Source: Lancefieldella parvula_C (GTDB lineage: Bacteria; Actinomycetota; Coriobacteriia; Coriobacteriales; Atopobiaceae). From it: a DNA stretch of 18,553 nt. The DNA is taken from positions 1 to 18,553 of the forward strand of contig NZ_JRND01000035.1 of the NCBI RefSeq assembly GCF_000758945.1, given 5' to 3'. The position numbers and the translations under genes are program-made. Below are positions 7,136 through 13,979 of this stretch, piece by piece. Position 1 is the first letter of the stretch. Every line of letters begins with the position of its first letter. The notes beneath the pieces were generated by a model that searched no databases, had not been told where the DNA came from, and worked only from the letters and a program-made list of their open reading frames with translations.

Positions 7136-8962
7136 TTATACCTCTTTTGGAAGCGTTTGAAGCGAAACCTCCTTGAGCTGCTCATTAGAAACAGGCGAAG
7201 GAGCGCTGGACATCAGATCAGAGCCAGAAGTAGTCTTTGGAAAGGCCATGACGTCGCGGATGGAATCAGCACCTGCAAGCAGCATGCATACGCGGTCAAG
7301 ACCAAGTGCAAAGCCGCCCATTGGAGGCGCACCAAACGTCAGAGCCTCCATCAAGAAGCCAAACTGAGCCTTTGCGCGCTCTTCAGTAAAGCCGAGTTTC
7401 TCCAGAATCTTAAGCTGCAGCTCAGCGTTGTGGATACGCATTCCGCCGCCGCCAGCCTCAAAGCCGTCCATAACAAAGTCGTAGGTATACGAACCCATAG
7501 CCAAAGGATCAGTGTCCAAAAGATCAAGCTCATCCTCACGAGGAAGCGTGAAGGGCTGATGTTCAGAGGCATAAGACTGAGTCTCCTCATCCCAGTGGAA
7601 CAGTGGGAAATTAACAACCCAGAGGAAATCATGACCTTCTCGTGGTACATCCAGGACTTTTGCCATATGCAGGCGCATACCACCAAGAATCTCATCTGTC
7701 TCCAGGCGGCCGCCCACAGCAAAGAGAATCAAGTCCCCTGCCTCAGCAGACATCTCTGCACGCAGTGCCTCAAGCTCTTCTGGCGAGAAAAACTTGGTAA
7801 TAGGGCCTCCCACGGAGCCGTCCTCTTTGAAGGCGACCCATGCAAGTCCCTTGGCACCAAAGCCGGCGGCCACCTCGGCAAGCTTATCTACCTGAGAGCG
7901 TGGCCAGGTGCCTGCATCCTTAACGTTGATTGCCTTGACGTACTGGCCATCAGTTGTTGCGGCAGAGCTAAAGAGTTTAAAGCTGGACTGCTTGAAGACC
8001 TCAGAGACATCGTGGAGCTCCATACCAATGCGGGTATCAGGCTTATCGGAGCCGTAGGTATCCATTGCGTCCCAGTACTGAATCTTGCGCAGTGGAGCTG
8101 GGAACTCAATACCCATCTTTGCAAATGCATCACCCAGAATATCCTCAAGCTCAGCCATGACATCTTCCTCGCGGACAAATGCCATCTCCATATCAACCTG
8201 TGTAAACTCAGGCTGACGATCTGCACGAAGGTCCTCATCGCGGAAGCACTTAGTAATCTGATAGTAGCGCTCAATACCGCCAATCATCAGCAGCTGCTTC
8301 AACAGCTGTGGAGACTGTGGAAGCGCATAGAAGTTTCCGCCCTGCATTCTGGATGGAACCAGGAAGTCACGAGCGCCCTCAGGAGTAGATTTGAACAGTG
8401 CCGGAGTCTCTACCTCGGTAAAATCACGCTTATGGAATGCCTCACGAAGCGCAAATGCAAAATCAGAACGCATACGAAGATTCTGAGCCATCTGAGGACG
8501 ACGCAGGTCAACATAGCGGTACCTCAAGCGAAGGTCCTCGTTAACGTCAATGTGGTTCTCAATCTGGAATGGTGGAACAGCGCTGGTGTTAAGAACCTCA
8601 ATCTTTGAAGCAAGCACCTCTACCTCACCGGTAGCAAGAGCCTCATTGGTCTGACCTTCAGAGCGATGCTGAACCGTACCGGAAATCAGAACAGGCCACT
8701 CAGGACGAATAGTCTCTGCAGTTGCAAATGTTTCTGCATCAACATCTGGGTCAAACAGAATCTGGGTCAAACCCTCGCGGTCACGGAGGTCAACAAAGAT
8801 TAGGCCACCAAAGTCACGACGACGCCAAACCCAACCAGTGAGCGTAACGGTCTGACCGATATGCTCTGCACGAAGCTCTCCGCAGGTATGCGTATGCATG
8901 CTGTGCAAATCAGCAGCTGCGTGAGCGGAATAATTCTGGGGGTTTTCTGAGGAACAATCCAT
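7136..8962 (-). CDS. aspS: Aspartyl-tRNA synthetase
   Basis: This class II synthetase charges tRNA-Asp. In order it shows an OB-fold anticodon domain (about 27-125, with GWVWRRRDFGGLIFVDLRD), class II motif 2 as FRDEDLRADRQPEFTQ (240-255), the bacterial GAD insertion (about 312-435), and motif 3 GGFALGLDRV (549-558). The 608-residue length is normal for bacteria. The frame is open 17 codons further upstream, but ATG at 8962 has AAAGGAT with a 5-base spacer and is preferred; about 22 residues still precede the usual HTCGEL beginning. Position Phe51 aligns with the site that, as I recall, is Leu in discriminating and His in non-discriminating enzymes, so tRNA-Asn mischarging cannot be decided here. 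The ABC pair and crcB follow on the same strand. Confidence 0.97.
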   Translation of the reverse strand: MDCSSENPQNYSAHAAADLHSMHTHTCGELRAEHIGQTVTLTGWVWRRRDFGGLIFVDLRDREGLTQILFDPDVDAETFATAETIRPEWPVLISGTVQHRSEGQTNEALATGEVEVLASKIEVLNTSAVPPFQIENHIDVNEDLRLRYRYVDLRRPQMAQNLRMRSDFAFALREAFHKRDFTEVETPALFKSTPEGARDFLVPSRMQGGNFYALPQSPQLLKQLLMIGGIERYYQITKCFRDEDLRADRQPEFTQVDMEMAFVREEDVMAELEDILGDAFAKMGIEFPAPLRKIQYWDAMDTYGSDKPDTRIGMELHDVSEVFKQSSFKLFSSAATTDGQYVKAINVKDAGTWPRSQVDKLAEVAAGFGAKGLAWVAFKEDGSVGGPITKFFSPEELEALRAEMSAEAGDLILFAVGGRLETDEILGGMRLHMAKVLDVPREGHDFLWVVNFPLFHWDEETQSYASEHQPFTLPREDELDLLDTDPLAMGSYTYDFVMDGFEAGGGGMRIHNAELQLKILEKLGFTEERAKAQFGFLMEALTFGAPPMGGFALGLDRVCMLLAGADSIRDVMAFPKTTSGSDLMSSAPSPVSNEQLKEVSLQTLPKEV

Positions 8963-9208
8963 TTTTATCCTTTCGTCTTTGCTTCCCTGTGCCAAATCGG
9001 AAAGCGCCTTCAAGACGGCAAAAACGTGTAGACGGCACGTCCTTGCTCATAGATTAAACATTGTACTCTCCAACGTTTAGTCGAATCCTCTCAATCTAAA
9101 CTTAGTGGAGATTCACGAGGAATAAATAACTTACCGTCACACTTTTACGCTAGACTGAAATTGATACACATGAGCCCTCTCATAGGGCGAGAAGAACTTG
9201 GAGCTTTC
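8963..9208. other. Divergent spacer between aspS and the HAD phosphatase gene
   Basis: This region should hold two back-to-back promoters. On the minus strand TTGGAG and TATGAG lie 16 bases apart around 9050-9085; on the plus strand TAGACT (9151-9156) is a possible -10 with no good -35. A small hairpin, GCCCT (9174-9178) with AGGGC (9184-9188), sits in the leader of the phosphatase gene. No T-box specifier structure or TGGNACCGCG-like antiterminator motif is seen before aspS. Confidence 0.4.
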
Positions 9209-9859
9209 ATGGCCTATAAAGCCGCTATATTTGATCTAGACGGAACACTTCTGAACACTGTTGTTGATCTTGCTTGGGCAACAAATTACGCTCTTGAGCA
9301 GTTCAATATGCCTTCTTATACCGTTGATGAGGTCCGTCAAATGGTAGGAAACGGCGTTGCAAAGCTTATCCGCGATGCCGTGCCAAAAGGCACCGATGAT
9401 GAAACATACCAGCGTGTACTTGCGTGTTTTAAAGAGCACTACGCTGACCATAGCTTGGATAACACAGCTCCTTATCCCGGCATACTTGATGCGGTTGATA
9501 CGCTTAGGGCTGCAGGCGTTAAGTGTGCCGTTGTCTCAAACAAGCCAGACTTTGCCATAGCAGATTTAATGAGCAATTTCTTCCCAGGTAGATTTGACTT
9601 TGCGCTGGGCCAGCGAGATGACCTTAAAAGAAAGCCTGATGCCGAGCCTGTCCATTACGCCCTTGCTCAAATTGGTGTTGACCCTCAAGACGCTGTCTAT
9701 ATTGGAGACTCTGAGGTTGATGTTGCAACAGCACGCAACAGTGGCATGCCTTGCATTAGTGTTACCTGGGGATTTAGGGATAAAGAAACGCTTCTAGCTG
9801 CAGGTGCCACCATACTCTGCAATACTGCAGATGAGATGGTGCAAGAAATTCTCAAATAG
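9209..9859 (+). CDS. HAD-family hydrolase, phosphoglycolate phosphatase-like
   Basis: A 216-residue cytosolic phosphatase of the haloacid dehalogenase superfamily with an alpha-helical cap inserted after motif I. Motif I is IFDLDGTLL (7-15), with nucleophile Asp9 and acid/base Asp11. Motif II is VVSN (108-111) with Ser110, the motif III lysine is Lys142 (KRKPDAEP), and motif IV is YIGDSEVD (164-171) with Asp167 and Asp171 for magnesium. Length and the LKRKP and GDSxVD blocks fit the Gph/PGP group, but substrates in this group vary (phosphoglycolate, pyrophosphate, sugar phosphates), so no symbol is given. The frame is open from TTG 9161, but ATG 9209 has GGAG seven bases upstream and begins directly at the conserved core. 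It probably has its own promoter. Confidence 0.88.
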   Translation: MAYKAAIFDLDGTLLNTVVDLAWATNYALEQFNMPSYTVDEVRQMVGNGVAKLIRDAVPKGTDDETYQRVLACFKEHYADHSLDNTAPYPGILDAVDTLRAAGVKCAVVSNKPDFAIADLMSNFFPGRFDFALGQRDDLKRKPDAEPVHYALAQIGVDPQDAVYIGDSEVDVATARNSGMPCISVTWGFRDKETLLAAGATILCNTADEMVQEILK

Positions 9860-10021
9860 TAGCACTAAATTTGCAACCATCCGCTCATTGCCGTTGAGCG
9901 AGAAAAAACGTCCGCTTGCCTATGCCTCTCAATTCATCTGAATAAGCGTATTCGGAGGGCGGTATAGTCAATAAAAGTGCGTCCATAATTTGCGCGCAAG
10001 CGACGTGGAAAGGATTGCATC
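9860..10021 (+). promoter_or_regulatory. Spacer with possible promoter of the 102-aa gene
   Basis: TATAGT at 9963-9968 is a good -10 match without a clear -35. In the presumed leader lies a perfect 10-bp palindrome TTGCGCGCAA (9990-9999), and AAAGGA (10009-10014) precedes the start by 7 bases. A weak CGCTCA/TGAGCG inverted repeat near 9890-9910 lacks a T-run. Confidence 0.35.
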
Positions 10022-10330
10022 ATGGGCAAGAAAAGTTCTGAGGTTCTCCAGATTTCTTACGAAGACCTGGTAGAGTACCTGCACAGTAATCACTCTGTGT
10101 ACATGCAAGTCGGACACCAGGTTTATTACCTCACTGATGTCAACTTTGAGGCATGGAGAGCTCAAGACACCAGCATCAGAAACTCAAAGAACCACTTTGT
10201 AGATTGTTCTGAATTAGTTCCTACGCTAGACGAATTTCTCGCGCTTCCTTTTATTAATGGAAAAACCATTAAAGACGTTTTTGCACATGCAACGTTCTAT
10301 GCATCCATGAAAAACGAAAAATCTGAGTAA
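10022..10330 (+). CDS. Hypothetical protein, 102 aa
   Basis: I do not recognise this protein. It is soluble, slightly acidic to neutral and has no signal peptide, membrane helix or metal-binding cluster. It begins MGKKSSEVLQISYEDLVEYL, continues with an aromatic-rich middle (HQVYYLTDVNFEAWRAQ) that reads like a beta strand followed by a helix, and ends in a helix-rich tail (TIKDVFAHATFYASMKNEK). A strong ribosome site (AAAGGA, 7-base spacer), normal codon use and a classical terminator 45 bases after the stop support a real single-gene transcription unit. The neighbours, a HAD phosphatase upstream and a convergent hydrogenase gene downstream, say little about its job. It could be a lineage-specific small regulator or adaptor; that is only a guess. 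Confidence 0.8.
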   Translation: MGKKSSEVLQISYEDLVEYLHSNHSVYMQVGHQVYYLTDVNFEAWRAQDTSIRNSKNHFVDCSELVPTLDEFLALPFINGKTIKDVFAHATFYASMKNEKSE

Positions 10331-10375
10331 TTCAAATTAATCAACTTTTTGTTGACTATCTCTCAGCTAAAACTT

Positions 10376-10408
10376 AAAGGATCTGTTAATCGCAGATCCT
10401 TTTTTATT
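10376..10408 (+). terminator. Intrinsic terminator of the 102-aa gene
   Basis: A perfect 10-bp stem, AAAGGATCTG (10376-10385) with CAGATCCTTT (10393-10402), and a 7-base loop run into six T residues (10400-10405). It is a textbook rho-independent terminator. Confidence 0.93.
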
Positions 10409-10440
10409 ACCTGGTAGATTGCCTTATTGGGCTACATTTC

Positions 10441-10475
10441 TCATAAAAAACGCCGATGCAGCGCACCGGCGTTTT
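10441..10475 (-). terminator. Intrinsic terminator of the hydrogenase-like gene
   Basis: On the minus strand a stem AAAACGCCG/CGGCGTTTT (arms at 10467-10475 and 10447-10455), with an inner TGC/GCA extension, is followed by a run of T. It lies 24 bases beyond the stop of the minus-strand gene, back-to-back with the terminator of the 102-aa gene. Confidence 0.88.
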
Positions 10476-10498
10476 ACGTTTGATTTGAGAGAACGTGA

Positions 10499-12094
10499 CT
10501 ACTCAACAGGCTTCTGAACCTCAAGAACCTCGGCAATCTCAACCTCAGCAGAAACGGTGCCTGCAAGCTCTGAAATAAGATCGTTGTATTTATTCGCAGA
10601 AGCCAGCTCAGAAGAAGCGGTCTTTGCGTAACGCTTAACTGCTGCGGCTGCACGGTTAACGGCACTCAGGGTGCCAGCGCCACCAACGCATCCTCCTGGA
10701 CAAGCCATACCCTCAAGAAGATAACCTGGATATTTACCCTTAACAGCATCCTTGAGCATGGCTCGGCACTCAGCAAGGCCATCAACAGCCATGATAGGTA
10801 CTTCTTTATCAGGGTACTTCTGGTGGATGACGTTTACTACGGCACCTGCTACGCCGCCAGCAACTGCAAAGGCGCGACCGTCATGGGAGGCGTTTTCAAA
10901 GTCGGAGTTGTCATCATCAAGCTTGGTGTAGTCAATGCCCTTAGACTCCATCATTCCTGCAAGCTCCTCAAAGGTCAGAACAAAATCGACCTCGGACTTA
11001 ACGGAGCGACGCAGTGCCTCAAGTTTCTTAGCGGTGCATGGTCCAATAAAGACAATCTTGGACTCTGGATTTTGTTTTCTTACCAGACGAGCAGTCAAAA
11101 CCATTGGGGTGAGTGCCATAGAGATAGCATCAGCATGCTCTGGATGCTCTTTTTTAGCCATTGCAGACCAGGAAGGGCAGCAGCTTGTTCCCATAAAGGG
11201 AAGCTTCTCTGGGACTTCTTTGACAAAGTCTTCTGCTTCCTGAACAGTACAGAGGTCAGCACCGGTTGCTACCTCTTCTACCTCGGCGAATCCCATCTCC
11301 TTGAATGCCTCACGAAGACGACCAACGCTACCCTTGCCAAACTGACCAACAAACGAAGGAGCCACAATCGGAACAACGGTGTAACCCTCATTGATAGCCT
11401 GAATTACCTGGAAAATCTGGCTCTTATCGGCAATTGCGCCAAAGGGGCAGTTGACCAGACACTGGCCACAAGATACGCACTTCTCGTAATCAATATCTGC
11501 ACGACCATGCTCATCAGAACCAATAGCATCCATACCGCAAGCGGCTGCACAAGGACGTACGTGGTGATGAATTGCCTGGTAAGGGCAGACCTTGAAGCAC
11601 ATGCCACACTGAATGCACTTCTCCTGGTCAATGTATGCCTTTTTGTCTACGAAGCTAATTGCCTCTTTAGGACAAATCTCTCGACAAGGGTGCGCAAGAC
11701 AACCTTGGCACGCGTTGGTAACGCGATACACGTTGTCCTCGCAGGCGTTACACGCAAACTTAACGATGTTAATCAGCGGTGGCTGGTAATAAACCTCAGG
11801 TCGAGAGGCCTCTTCTAGGCCGTCAGAAATTTTTTCTGGCTGATCCACGCCCTGCATAGGCATGCCCATAGTCATGCGAATGCGCTCGCCAACAATAGCG
11901 CGCTCCAAGAAGACGCTCTCACGATACGTAGCAATATCACCAGGAATAATCTTGTAAGGCAGCTCTTCCATCTGGCGAGCAATTTCATCAACGCTCTTAT
12001 CTGCTTTTTCATACGCAAGCGTTGAAACTTCTTTAAATACCTTCCTGCGGATTTCAGTCAGGTTGGTATAGACACCTCGCATTGTGCCAGGCAT
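10499..12094 (-). CDS. Monomeric [FeFe]-hydrogenase-like protein with ferredoxin domains
   Basis: This 531-residue iron-sulfur protein should catalyse H2/proton conversion or sense H2. After a helical N-terminus (1-105) comes a cysteine-rich part: CxxC (115,118) plus C129, C132, C137, C141; a CxxCxxCxxxC cluster at 160-170; C182 and C186; and another CxxCxxCxxxC at 206-216. The H-cluster domain has L1 TSCCPSW (303-309), L2 GPCTAKKLE (351-359) and L3 EGMACPGGCVGG (461-472), so all four H-cluster cysteines (306, 353, 465, 469) and the proton-relay Cys305 remain. L2 begins with Gly instead of the usual Met, which as I recall marks group B enzymes. The start has GAGGAGG just upstream. No HydEFG maturase or NuoEF-like partner adjoins it; the electron partner is probably ferredoxin. 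Confidence 0.92.
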   Translation of the reverse strand: MPGTMRGVYTNLTEIRRKVFKEVSTLAYEKADKSVDEIARQMEELPYKIIPGDIATYRESVFLERAIVGERIRMTMGMPMQGVDQPEKISDGLEEASRPEVYYQPPLINIVKFACNACEDNVYRVTNACQGCLAHPCREICPKEAISFVDKKAYIDQEKCIQCGMCFKVCPYQAIHHHVRPCAAACGMDAIGSDEHGRADIDYEKCVSCGQCLVNCPFGAIADKSQIFQVIQAINEGYTVVPIVAPSFVGQFGKGSVGRLREAFKEMGFAEVEEVATGADLCTVQEAEDFVKEVPEKLPFMGTSCCPSWSAMAKKEHPEHADAISMALTPMVLTARLVRKQNPESKIVFIGPCTAKKLEALRRSVKSEVDFVLTFEELAGMMESKGIDYTKLDDDNSDFENASHDGRAFAVAGGVAGAVVNVIHQKYPDKEVPIMAVDGLAECRAMLKDAVKGKYPGYLLEGMACPGGCVGGAGTLSAVNRAAAAVKRYAKTASSELASANKYNDLISELAGTVSAEVEIAEVLEVQKPVE

Positions 12095-12178
12095 TTCTCC
12101 CCCTCCTCGTTCACTTTATGCACGTCTGGGTAACGTATCCGCACAAAATGAATGTATGTCTCTACCACAAAGTATGTA
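12095..12178 (-). other. Short spacer upstream of the hydrogenase-like gene
   Basis: These 84 bases separate the pseudouridine synthase stop from the hydrogenase start on the same strand. No terminator hairpin is visible, so read-through is possible. A weak TTGTGC/TGCATA promoter-like pair exists. The only firm element is the GAGGAGG ribosome site at the hydrogenase end. Confidence 0.4.
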
Positions 12179-12919
12179 CTATAAGTCCACCTCGGTGACA
12201 CCAAAATAAGAAAATCGCTCTGGAATATCCGTTTTAATCACAATTTTTGCGCCCGTGACTGGATGAATAAATCCAACGCGATATGCATGGAGCATTAACG
12301 ACTGCGGTCTATGTTTCTTTTTTGCTCCGCGCTGCAGAGATGATACGCTTCCATACAGCGCGTCTCCTACCAGAGGAAATCCAAGTGACGAGAGATGCAC
12401 TCTAATTTGATGCTTTCTTCCTGTCAGCAAATTGACCAGTAGCAAGCTTTGAGTTTGACTTTGCGCTGATGAAGCAACCTTAATAAGGCGCACCTCCGTT
12501 TGAGAAGGTTTGCCTGTTGCTGAGACCCTCATCTTCTGAGCGTCATGCCGATCTTTTCCAATTGCCTTATCTATCAGCAGTTTATTTGGTTCAAATGCTC
12601 CTTTAACCGCTGCAAGATACTCTTTGGAAAGCTCCTTGGAGGCAATAAGCTGGTCAAACTGCGACTGCGTTTCTTTTTTGAGCGAGAAAAGCACTATGCC
12701 CGTAGTCTCCTTATCAAGGCGATTCAGAGCTTGGACCTGGGAAAGATCTACCTCTCTTAAGCCCTCAAGTGCACGGAGTTTCTCGCAAACTACATCGGTT
12801 AACGAGGTTTCATTGGTGCCGTCTGCATGAACGATAATTCCCGCAGGTTTATTTACGGCAAGCAGATACTCATCTTGATACAAAATCTCAAGATTACTGT
12901 CAGTCTGAGGCGCATCCAT
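12179..12919 (-). CDS. RluA/RluD-family pseudouridine synthase
   Basis: A 246-residue RNA-modifying enzyme that isomerises uridine to pseudouridine in rRNA or tRNA. The catalytic motif reads ALNRLDKETTGIVLF (64-78) with nucleophile Asp69; the family normally has HRLDxxTSG, so Asn replaces His and Thr replaces Ser. The second block LLTGRKHQIRVHLSSLGFPLVGDALYG is standard near the C-terminal third, with the RxHQIRxH element. No S4 domain is present, unlike RluD proper, so it is closer in architecture to RluA or TruC types; the target base is unknown. The frame is open 33 codons upstream inside the LysR gene, but ATG 12919 is preferred because GAGGTG precedes it and it starts one base after the LysR stop, implying translational coupling. 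Confidence 0.9.
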   Translation of the reverse strand: MDAPQTDSNLEILYQDEYLLAVNKPAGIIVHADGTNETSLTDVVCEKLRALEGLREVDLSQVQALNRLDKETTGIVLFSLKKETQSQFDQLIASKELSKEYLAAVKGAFEPNKLLIDKAIGKDRHDAQKMRVSATGKPSQTEVRLIKVASSAQSQTQSLLLVNLLTGRKHQIRVHLSSLGFPLVGDALYGSVSSLQRGAKKKHRPQSLMLHAYRVGFIHPVTGAKIVIKTDIPERFSYFGVTEVDL

Positions 12920-12920
12920 G

Positions 12921-13862
12921 CTACTCACCTCGCTTAACCACATACCGCTGCTCAGAAAGCACCTGAGCAAATGACTCAATTGTGCTCCACACATGATCGG
13001 TGCGTCGCCAAGCAACACTGACCGAATATGACATCTCTTTTCCTAGCTCAATAATGTGAAGACCAGATGTTTCAAAGTCGTAGTAAGAAGATGCCACCAG
13101 CTCAGATGGCAAGAAGCACGCGCCAACACCTCTCATGGCAAGCGCCAAAAGCGTCTCGGAGTTTCTGGACATGACCTTGATGGTAGGAGAAATGCCCGAC
13201 GCCGCAAACGCATGGCGAGCAAAACTACCTGCAATGTCTCGCTTACCAACCGTTAGGAAAGGACATGCCTCCAAAGCCGTGAGCTTTCCCGTCTTTTTGA
13301 CTTGCGAGACAACCAAGTCAACCTTATCTGCATACAGAGACTCAAGAAGCGCTTGAGAGACAACCAGAACGATCTTCTCGTCAAACAGTTTTTTAACAAC
13401 AAGGTCATATGATGTGGAATTGACGGTTGCAACAATCAAGTCAAGTTGGCCTTCGGACAGCCACTCAACTAGCTCGTCATTCTCGCCCTCGTCAAGCTCA
13501 ATGGAGATGTTTGGGTGCAGTTTTTGGAAAGCGGCGATGGAGCGCGGCATGATGATGTGGCCTCGTGTGGCGGTGACACCAACACGCAGGCGACCTCGCT
13601 CATTGCCTGCAATATCAAGAAACTCCTGATCCATAGCGCGACGCTGTGCTTGGAATTTGCGCGCATACCGCAAGAACTCTTCTCCTGCAAACGTTAGAGA
13701 TAGCGGAACCGTACGTTCCAGCAGCTTAGAGCCAAGTTCTTTTTCTGCAGCAGCAATATTTGCCGAGAGCGTTTGCTGCGTTACACTTAGGCGCTCAGCT
13801 GCCTTGGTGAAACTCTTTTCTTCTGCAACAGCAACAAAATAATCCATGGTCTGAAAGTTCAT
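12921..13862 (-). CDS. LysR-family transcriptional regulator
   Basis: A 313-residue cytosolic DNA-binding regulator. The N-terminal winged helix-turn-helix is plain: MDYFVAVAEEKSFTKAAERL followed by SVTQQTLSANIAAAEKELG, with the recognition helix about 28-40. A linker helix follows, then a periplasmic-binding-protein-like effector domain (about 91-300). The ligand cannot be read. The start has GGGAG six bases upstream. It is divergent from an NhaC-type antiporter gene 117 bases away, and the spacer contains a perfect inverted repeat overlapping its own -10 box. By the usual LysR pattern it would repress itself and control the antiporter. The pseudouridine synthase gene follows one base downstream. 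Confidence 0.93.
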   Translation of the reverse strand: MNFQTMDYFVAVAEEKSFTKAAERLSVTQQTLSANIAAAEKELGSKLLERTVPLSLTFAGEEFLRYARKFQAQRRAMDQEFLDIAGNERGRLRVGVTATRGHIIMPRSIAAFQKLHPNISIELDEGENDELVEWLSEGQLDLIVATVNSTSYDLVVKKLFDEKIVLVVSQALLESLYADKVDLVVSQVKKTGKLTALEACPFLTVGKRDIAGSFARHAFAASGISPTIKVMSRNSETLLALAMRGVGACFLPSELVASSYYDFETSGLHIIELGKEMSYSVSVAWRRTDHVWSTIESFAQVLSEQRYVVKRGE

Positions 13863-13878
13863 TTTTTGCTCCCACTAT

Positions 13879-13899
13879 ATTACAAAAATTACTTGTAAT
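13879..13899. promoter_or_regulatory. Candidate LysR operator
   Basis: A perfect palindrome, ATTACAA (13879-13885), 7 bases, TTGTAAT (13893-13899), is the only strong dyad in the divergent spacer. It does not fit T-N11-A symmetrically but has the AT-rich form often bound by LysR proteins. It overlaps the LysR -10 box and lies about 65 bases before a predicted antiporter transcription start. Confidence 0.6.
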
Positions 13900-13903
13900 T
13901 ATA
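13898..13903 (-). promoter_or_regulatory. -10 box of the LysR gene
   Basis: A perfect minus-strand TATAAT. A possible -35, TTGAAG, lies 19 bases upstream, so the spacing is long and activity may depend on a bound factor. Its overlap with the palindrome arm suggests autorepression. Confidence 0.5.
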
Positions 13904-13917
13904 ACCATTGAAAACAG

Positions 13918-13947
13918 TTGGACTTCAACTTCTTAGTTGTCTACTCT
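13918..13947 (+). promoter_or_regulatory. Candidate promoter of the NhaC-type antiporter gene
   Basis: TTGGAC (13918-13923) and TACTCT (13942-13947) are 18 bases apart. The -10 is poor, as is usual for activator-dependent LysR targets. The predicted start near 13954 puts the palindrome centre (13889) near -65. Confidence 0.4.
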
Positions 13948-13979
13948 ATTTACACAAGAAATTCGTTTGGAGTGGATGC

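Noticed and set aside
7118..8608. A 496-codon open frame on the plus strand opposite aspS
   Set aside because: It has no recognisable domain, a Cys/His/Leu-rich chance composition, no ribosome site, and lies wholly antisense to a clear aspartyl-tRNA synthetase.
9000..9150. T-box leader for aspS
   Set aside because: No conserved T-box antiterminator core or terminator/antiterminator pair could be found upstream of the aspS start.
9892..9910. CGCTCA/TGAGCG inverted repeat after the HAD phosphatase gene as terminator
   Set aside because: It is only a 6-bp stem, and the following bases are A-rich, not T-rich, on the plus strand; on the minus strand the T-run precedes the stem.
10341..10355. TCAAC-T5-GTTGA hairpin after the 102-aa gene as a second terminator
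   Set aside because: It is only a 5-bp AT-rich stem with no T-run behind it; the strong hairpin at 10376-10402 explains termination.
10823..11818. A 331-codon plus-strand frame opposite the hydrogenase gene
   Set aside because: It is an antisense shadow of the cysteine-rich gene; there is no ribosome site and the composition is not protein-like.
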